Positions 46,680 through 50,056 of a stretch of DNA of 50,056 bases are shown here, piece by piece. The stretch is taken from the IMG/VR virus record IMGVR_UViG_3300024518_004078, positions 1-50,056 of that record. One strand, given 5' to 3'. The notes under the pieces are model-generated. The model had not been told where the DNA came from. It was given only the letters and a program-made list of their open reading frames with translations, and did no database searches. The DNA is from a virus. The position numbers were made by a program, and so were the translations under genes. Every line of letters begins with the position of its first letter. Within the stretch, counting starts at the first letter, position 1.

Positions 46680-46852
46680 TTCGAGTCCTCCCCTTCCAGT
46701 TTTTCTCCTTTTTCTACTCGCTCCAATTCATTACAAATCAGAATTCCGAGAGCTTTGGCCATCGAAATTTCGTAATCGGTACACAGTTTTTTATACTTTT
46801 TGAATGTTTCATTGTCTACATCAACTCTCATTGTCTTCCCGTAATTCTTCAC
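46676..46852 (-). CDS. Small ribbon-helix-helix-like protein
   Basis: 58 residues from the GTG at 46852 (strong GGAAGG before it), or 51 from ATG 46831. MRVDVDNETFKKYKKL then YEISMAKALGILICNELERV: a short strand followed by two helices, as in Arc/MetJ-type DNA-binding proteins. First gene of the minus region, and a candidate autorepressor of the promoter at 46883. Confidence 0.5.
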   Translation of the reverse strand: MKNYGKTMRVDVDNETFKKYKKLCTDYEISMAKALGILICNELERVEKGEKLEGEDSK

Positions 46853-46882
46853 TTTTTAGCCTTCCGTTGTGGGTACAAGGGG

Positions 46883-46910
46883 ACTATAACACATATTTCC
46901 AAGTTGCAAA
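46883..46910 (-). promoter_or_regulatory. Promoter of the first minus operon
   Basis: On the minus strand: TATAGT (46888-46883) with TTTGCA (46910-46905) 16 bp upstream. Two AACTT half-sites and an upstream AAGTT lie around the -35, a possible operator. It starts the operon from 46852 to 45052. Confidence 0.5.
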
Positions 46911-46941
46911 GTTTTTTTGTAACTTTTCCAAGCCCCTGTAA

Positions 46942-47010
46942 TCATTCAGTTGACACATTTGCCGCAATCGAACAATTAGACACGTAAAATGCGCGTACTT
47001 TTTCGGCCAT
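46942..47010 (-). CDS. Possible 22-residue leader peptide or remnant
   Basis: CGGAG lies 4-5 bases before ATG 47010. The peptide (MAEKVRAFYVSNCSIAANVS...) looks like the start of a helix-turn-helix protein. A TGA ends it, and a 24-residue frame in another phase continues. It could be a leader peptide or a decayed regulator. Low support. Confidence 0.2.
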   Translation of the reverse strand: MAEKVRAFYVSNCSIAANVSTE

Positions 47011-47026
47011 AATCTCCGAAATTACA

Positions 47027-47330
47027 GAATATTACCCCAAAAAGGTAATATTCCCCCGGTCCGTAATTGCCAAAACGCCAATAATAACGGGCACATTACC
47101 AATATTCCGGAAATTATCGCTAGGACAGGCACTATGTGTGTGTGTGCGGGCGTGTGTGTGCGTACGCCTATATATATAATTTTTCTTTTTTAAGTAATAA
47201 TATAATAAAGAGAAAGAGAACATTAAAAAGGCGAGCAGCTACGCGGGGTTCAAAATATCGAGACACGATATATTTTTTGTAATAACCCGTAATATGGGGT
47301 AATATGGGGTAATAAGGGGGTTTTCCCCCA
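47027..47330. other. Candidate replication origin: iteron-like repeats and AT-rich tract
   Basis: A 10-bp perfect inverted repeat GAATATTACC/GGTAATATTC (47027-47053, 7-bp spacer) is followed by ATTACC, a TG/CG alternating tract (47134-47167) and an AT-rich tract (47168-47230). Then come the tandem repeats CCGTAATATGG, GGGGTAATATGG and GGGGTAATAAGG (47287-47319), overlapping the palindrome GGGGGTTTTCCCCC (47316-47329). Direct repeats plus AT-rich DNA in a 500-bp gene-free strand-switch region is the usual look of an iteron origin. No initiator gene is adjacent. Confidence 0.5.
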
Positions 47331-47346
47331 AGATCGTGATTTTAGC

Positions 47347-47375
47347 GTGACAACAGGCGCGCCCGGCATTATACT
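47347..47375 (+). promoter_or_regulatory. Promoter for the right plus operon
   Basis: GTGACA (47347-47352), 17 bp, TATACT (47370-47375). The expected transcription start (about 47382) coincides with the first ATG, so the first mRNA may be leaderless. Confidence 0.55.
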
Positions 47376-47381
47376 TTTCAA

Positions 47382-47567
47382 ATGCCACCAAATATAGAGA
47401 AATACCGCCCCACCAATCGAGAGAAATCCAAAGCAGACAACCGGCGGTGTTTGCATTGGTGTTATAGTTGCGACATGGAGAGAGTAGGGGCCGTGGGCAA
47501 GTGTCCGTTCTGCGGAAACAGAAATAACAGGAAAAAGAGAATCGATCCCCACCTAGAGGCCCATTAA
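47382..47567 (+). CDS. Small zinc-finger protein, possibly leaderless
   Basis: 61 residues: CLHWCYSC and CPFCG give Cys pairs separated by 13 or so residues. Basic with many Arg/Lys/Asn. No Shine-Dalgarno precedes the ATG, which lies at the predicted transcription start. It is followed one base later by a larger basic protein that begins with similar codons (ATGCCACCA). Function unknown. Confidence 0.55.
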   Translation: MPPNIEKYRPTNREKSKADNRRCLHWCYSCDMERVGAVGKCPFCGNRNNRKKRIDPHLEAH

Positions 47568-47568
47568 C

Positions 47569-48285
47569 ATGCCACCAATGTTCCAGCTAAAACAGCAAGA
47601 CCTCAAGCAGCTTGAGGAAGCGTTCCGTAAGAGCCCCAAGCGGTTTCGCAGTGTAACCGGTCGGGTGCTCAATACCTTCGCGTTCGAGTCCAGGCTCCGA
47701 GCTATCAAAATAGTCGAGTCTGAGATGATGTCTCGCCGTAAGGGCTTCGCCAACAAGGTGCTCAAGGTTGAGCGCGCAAACTTCTTTAGACCGATAGACG
47801 CTCAGAGGTCCCAGGTGGGGTCCATAAGACTCCCGCGCTTCTCCGGGTGGGTAGCGCAGCAGAATGGGAGAAAGACGAACAGGACACGTGTAGCGACATC
47901 CCTGGGGCGTGGTGGCAAGGATTCGAGGCAGATCGCTCCGTCTAACAGGCTCAGAAAGGGAAAAGACTTCAAATCACCCGACGAATACAAGGGTCGTTCC
48001 CAGACTCACAGGGCCGTCGTAATGCTCCAGCACCTCAACTCCATAGGCTACAAAAAGCCGTTCATAATTACCGGTCACAAACGCATGGCGCCGGGTCTCT
48101 ATAAATTTCGCGGCCGTGGCAAAAAACGCGGCCCTCAAATGCTCCAATCGTTTAATCCGATCCAGGTGCAGCCGAAAGTTAATCGGTGGCTTACGAAATC
48201 TGTTGACAGAATGTTCAAAATGGTAAATATTCGTTCGGTGTACTCAAGTGCGTTGAAAAAGGCGTTTAAGGTTGGGCTGAAATGA
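47569..48285 (+). CDS. Basic protein, minor tail protein Z-like (tentative)
   Basis: 238 residues, strongly basic (Arg/Lys-rich throughout). Helical N-terminal half (LKQLEEAFRKSPKRFRSVTG; RLRAIKIVESEMMSRRKGFANK) resembles phage GPZ/gp10 tail-completion proteins, and the middle is loop-rich (LGRGGKDSRQIAPSNRLRKG). It lies next to the origin candidate, 17-20 kb from the virion tail genes across the circle, so it may be moved or unrelated. High charge would also fit a DNA-binding protein. Confidence 0.45.
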   Translation: MPPMFQLKQQDLKQLEEAFRKSPKRFRSVTGRVLNTFAFESRLRAIKIVESEMMSRRKGFANKVLKVERANFFRPIDAQRSQVGSIRLPRFSGWVAQQNGRKTNRTRVATSLGRGGKDSRQIAPSNRLRKGKDFKSPDEYKGRSQTHRAVVMLQHLNSIGYKKPFIITGHKRMAPGLYKFRGRGKKRGPQMLQSFNPIQVQPKVNRWLTKSVDRMFKMVNIRSVYSSALKKAFKVGLK

Positions 48286-48325
48286 AAATGACGGGATCCG
48301 GTGTGGGCCGTCACCCGTGCCGGTG

Positions 48326-48405
48326 GGAATTGTAGTTTAATAGGCAAAACACGTTCAGTTATCCGGATTAATTGAGCAGATTCCGGTTCGACTCCGGGCG
48401 ATTCG
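48326..48405 (+). tRNA. tRNA-like element (atypical anticodon arm)
   Basis: Acceptor GGAATTG pairs with CGATTCG (6 of 7), then TA, D-arm GTTT/AAAC with loop AATAGGCA, T-arm TCCGG-TTCGACT-CCGGG, and CTATTTTTTT after it. The D- and T-arms are fully tRNA-like. In between there is no 5-bp anticodon stem with a 7-base loop and U33. Instead a 9-bp hairpin GTTCAGTTA/TAATTGAGC holds the loop TCCGGAT (48053-equivalent region 48353-48377). No CCA is encoded. It may be a decayed tRNA, an att-type relic or a tRNA mimic. Confidence 0.45.
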
Positions 48406-48436
48406 CTATTTTTTTGAGCAATGAAAAGGGGAAATT

Positions 48437-48637
48437 ATGGAAACCGAACACGCGAGTTATCTCGTTTCAACAATCGAAATTTCTAAATGTGGGGAGTGTC
48501 TGGCGTCGAAGCCCTCCTCGCGCGGTTATTGCCGGTGCGTCCTTCTCAGCCAAATAACAGACGTAAATTATCCACCTACGGACGATTGCCCGCTCCGAGA
48601 AAAGCCGATCTTGCTTCGGTTGGGCGAGGGGGTTTAG
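48437..48637 (+). CDS. Small Cys-rich hypothetical protein
   Basis: 66 residues, CGECLASKPSSRGYCRC plus CPLRE at the C-terminal half. This spacing (CxxC...CxC...C) suggests a zinc or Fe-S site. AAAAGGGGAAATT precedes the ATG. Function unknown. Confidence 0.55.
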   Translation: METEHASYLVSTIEISKCGECLASKPSSRGYCRCVLLSQITDVNYPPTDDCPLREKPILLRLGEGV

Positions 48638-48638
48638 G

Positions 48639-49034
48639 ATGGGGGATCTGGAAATGGGGGATCCTGATACTTGCGGATATTCATTTTGGTATGCCCAGGG
48701 CAGATTTACGTGTCAATTCGATCCAGCTATCGCGCTCCACAGTAGAGAGTGCGATAGCTTCGATTGCCCGGCCAAGAAAGCCGCGCTTTTGCCAGCGGTC
48801 AAACCGCCCAAAAAGGAGAAAAGGGAAATGTCAACCAGAAAAGAGATCAGACAGAAAAGGTTTACTATTGAATTTATTGCAAAGGTGGGACCGTCCTCGA
48901 CAAACACGGAAGTAGCGCGCGAGCTACTAGATAGTTTCGGCGACGATTGTGCATATGAGATCGTAGAAGCACAGATTTCCTTCGAGGAAACTTCCGTCCT
49001 TCTCCTTACACCGGGGGAGCTCAATGGAAATTAA
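48639..49034 (+). CDS. Hypothetical protein with possible internal start
   Basis: 131 residues. The first half has Cys and aromatic residues, then a Lys/Pro-rich linker. The second half (MSTRKEIRQKRF... from codon 64, ATG 48828) is an alpha/beta domain. AAAAGGAGAAAAGGG lies before 48828, so the second half may also be made alone (68 residues). Confidence 0.5.
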   Translation: MGDLEMGDPDTCGYSFWYAQGRFTCQFDPAIALHSRECDSFDCPAKKAALLPAVKPPKKEKREMSTRKEIRQKRFTIEFIAKVGPSSTNTEVARELLDSFGDDCAYEIVEAQISFEETSVLLLTPGELNGN

Positions 49035-49188
49035 CCGAGACGAAAAAACATGTAATTCTTGTTGCAAAGGGATAAAAGGTGAATACTACTCTTTTTGGAC
49101 GGCATTTGGAGATGAAGAGGACATATGCCCCGATTGTCTCCAGGAGTGGTTAGACGCGAGCAAAGAGGGAGCGCCTTCAGATGGATAG
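49024..49188 (+). CDS. Small zinc-finger protein
   Basis: 54 residues: TCNSCCKGIKG and ICPDCLQEW form two CxxC pairs separated by about 22 residues, a zinc-ribbon pattern. GGGGAGC precedes the start, which overlaps the previous gene by 11 bases. The stop overlaps the next gene by 8 bases. Function unknown. Confidence 0.55.
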   Translation: MEINRDEKTCNSCCKGIKGEYYSFWTAFGDEEDICPDCLQEWLDASKEGAPSDG

Positions 49189-49420
49189 TTTCAGAAAAAC
49201 GAAGCCGATTTCTTGGCCGGATAAGGCGGGTTATTGGTGGTTTTGGGGAAAGAAATATGAAAATTCCGAATCAGAACTCCTTGCTGTGAGCGTTATCGAT
49301 CGAGGAGACGGGAAGGGCGTGATGATGGTGTTGTTGCTCGGTTACCGCCTATGTGGGGGCTATTTCGATTCTGCCCAATTCATCCCGGCCACGTTGCCGG
49401 AGTTGCCGGAGGGTGAGTGA
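49181..49420 (+). CDS. Hypothetical protein
   Basis: 79 residues, Trp-rich start (PISWPDKAGYWWFWGKKYE), followed by beta-strands (MMVLLLGYRLCGGYF). The pattern GYWWFWG-like is met in small phage proteins of unknown role. It shares a base with the next start (TGATG). Confidence 0.55.
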   Translation: MDSFRKTKPISWPDKAGYWWFWGKKYENSESELLAVSVIDRGDGKGVMMVLLLGYRLCGGYFDSAQFIPATLPELPEGE

Positions 49421-49692
49421 TGGAGTATCAGGTTAAGATAGATTTGATAATAGACGATGATAAAGAGTTGTATTTCTTCGCTTATTTGCCCCAATTTGGA
49501 AGGAGTGCATGCAGCGCGACAGGGGAAACCGCAATAGGGGCGTTGACAAACCTTGGATATGTGTTTGGGGATATCAAGCAGCTATATGCGGATAAGGGCG
49601 CACCAATGCCTCCCATACTGGCGCACGAAGATGAACTTTATCACTCATCACCGGAAGGCTCCTGCGTGCCAACCCACGTTATCACGCACTAG
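49420..49692 (+). CDS. HicB-like protein without HicA
   Basis: 90 residues. MEYQVKIDLIIDDDKELYFF then YLPQFGRSACSATGETAIGA and LTNLGYVFGDIKQLYA fit the HicB antitoxin fold (beta-strand, P-GxxxxG-T--EAL helix). No HicA partner (about 60 residues with a basic dsRNA-binding fold) is next to it, so it may be an orphan antitoxin or regulator. Starts at ATG 49420 in a TGATG overlap. Confidence 0.55.
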   Translation: MEYQVKIDLIIDDDKELYFFAYLPQFGRSACSATGETAIGALTNLGYVFGDIKQLYADKGAPMPPILAHEDELYHSSPEGSCVPTHVITH

Positions 49693-49795
49693 CCCACAAT
49701 CCCCTACATATACCGAAACCACACGCATACACACACATTGCCCTACACATCCCACCACAACCTACACACACCCACATACACGCACCCCCCAACAC
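49693..49795 (+). terminator. C-rich, G-poor tract, possible rho utilisation site
   Basis: About 100 bases after the last plus gene are rich in CA and CCC and almost free of G, in contrast with the flanks. RNA with C>>G and little structure is the usual substrate of Rho. No hairpin-T terminator follows, so Rho-dependent ending is plausible. Confidence 0.4.
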
Positions 49796-49832
49796 TGAAT
49801 AAATATTCACTAATCGCTGTATAAATATACAG
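49796..49832. promoter_or_regulatory. Paired operator sites, one LexA-like
   Basis: TGAATAAATATTCA (49796-49809) is followed by CTGTATAAATATACAG (49817-49832). The second is a perfect palindrome with the CTGT-N8-ACAG form of gammaproteobacterial LexA boxes. Both share the ATAAATAT core with sites at 69-82 and 6095-6108. Confidence 0.6.
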
Positions 49833-49860
49833 TCGCAACACGATACAATGTGTGCCAATG

Positions 49861-50031
49861 TTGTGCCACATTAGCGTGTTCTCCCTAAATAGTGGCACAA
49901 CTATTCTCAAAAGTGGGACAGTGGGTCACGAATGACCCATATTGCTACAGCCCAGCAAATGCGCGGGTCGTAGCTTGTCTGCACGTAGGTGGGGGTGGGG
50001 GCATGTAAGGTACTCTCGCACCCCCTCCCAC
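49861..50031. repeat. Cluster of inverted repeats near the circle junction
   Basis: TTGTGCCAC/GTGGCACAA (49861-49869 and 49892-49900), TGGGTCA/TGACCCA with a CGAA loop (49922-49939), and a G-rich/C-rich pair (49989-50002 with 50018-50031). They lie in non-coding DNA without genes. They could be operators, a partition or packaging site, or structured RNA. Confidence 0.5.
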
Positions 50032-50056
50032 TGTGTGCGCCCTATATGTCGCAGCA

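Noticed and set aside
46412-46987. 191-codon plus-strand open frame over the small minus genes
   Set aside because: No ribosome site, Ser/Phe/Cys-rich composition typical of antisense shadows, and it crosses the promoter and the start of the first minus operon.
47281-47320. CRISPR array or phage CRISPR mimic in the TAATATGGGG repeats
   Set aside because: Repeat unit is about 12 bp with no unique spacers between copies.
47316-47329. GGGGGTTTTCCCCC as a terminator
   Set aside because: No T-run follows on either strand, and it lies among direct repeats, so an origin or binding role is more likely.
47250-47552. Minus-strand open frame across the origin repeats
   Set aside because: It runs through non-coding repeats and the promoter of the plus operon and shows no domain or ribosome site.
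1-50056. Transposable Mu-like phage
   Set aside because: Mu-like genes are only those of the tail. There is no MuA/MuB transposase, no Mor/C regulators and no Mom.

Overview
The window looks like a complete tailed-phage genome of about 50 kb. It is circular or circularly permuted as assembled, because the first 15 bases are repeated exactly as the last 15. There is no integrase, transposase, rRNA or bacterial housekeeping gene. The virion genes are a mosaic. The packaging and head module is lambda-like: Nu1-type small terminase, GpA-type large terminase, lambda-type portal, S49 protease with nested scaffold, gpD decoration protein, gpE capsid protein. The tail is a contractile Mu/P2-like tail in Mu order: terminator, sheath, tube, chaperone with frameshift, tape measure, gpN, gpP with LysM, gp45, gp46, gp47, gp48, fibre. 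It should therefore be a myovirus of a Gram-negative host. A LexA-like box suggests a gammaproteobacterium, but the host cannot be proved from the sequence.

Layout. Bases 1-5.7 kb (+): a tightly overlapping run of small unknown genes around the two terminase genes. Bases 5.66-6.14 kb: a 480-bp control region with two promoters, a terminator, repeats and a strong stem-loop. Bases 6.1-16.6 kb (+): head, neck, sheath and tube, with four extra probable virion proteins between portal and protease and two short Lys-rich proteins after the capsid. Bases 16.6-28.7 kb (+): tail chaperones, tape measure, baseplate and two fibre-like proteins. Bases 28.7-30.0 kb (+): lytic transglycosylase, a one-helix membrane protein and a VRR-NUC nuclease. 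Bases 46.9-30.0 kb (-): the early region. It holds, from 41 to 31 kb, a Cro-like HTH protein, adenine methyltransferase, YqaJ exonuclease, RecT annealase, a primase-helicase-like ATPase, an Rnl2-type RNA ligase, an SF2 helicase, a DUF3310 protein and an amidase. From 46.8 to 41.1 kb it holds about 23 very small genes, many with Cys-pair zinc knuckles, plus a pair of adjacent HExxH metallopeptidases and a lipoprotein. Bases 46.9-47.4 kb: an intergenic region with repeats, a TG/CG tract and an AT-rich tract, the best origin candidate. Bases 47.4-49.7 kb (+): seven small genes and a tRNA-like element, then a 550-bp control region that runs across the circle junction.

How the parts fit: the early minus-strand operons would make replication and recombination proteins (ATPase, helicase, RecT/YqaJ) and host-takeover proteins. 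The plus-strand operons would package DNA, build the particle and lyse the cell. The most unusual signals are (1) three promoter cassettes scattered over the genome that share a palindrome between -35 and -10 and a conserved ATGATGAGGGACAC start that is in frame with the gene, (2) a 14-bp operator family TGNATAAATATNCA in the plus-strand control regions, (3) a clean T-TTT-TTG frameshift site in the tail chaperone gene, (4) a domain shared between a neck protein and the baseplate gp47 protein, and (5) the tandem zincin-lipoprotein operon.
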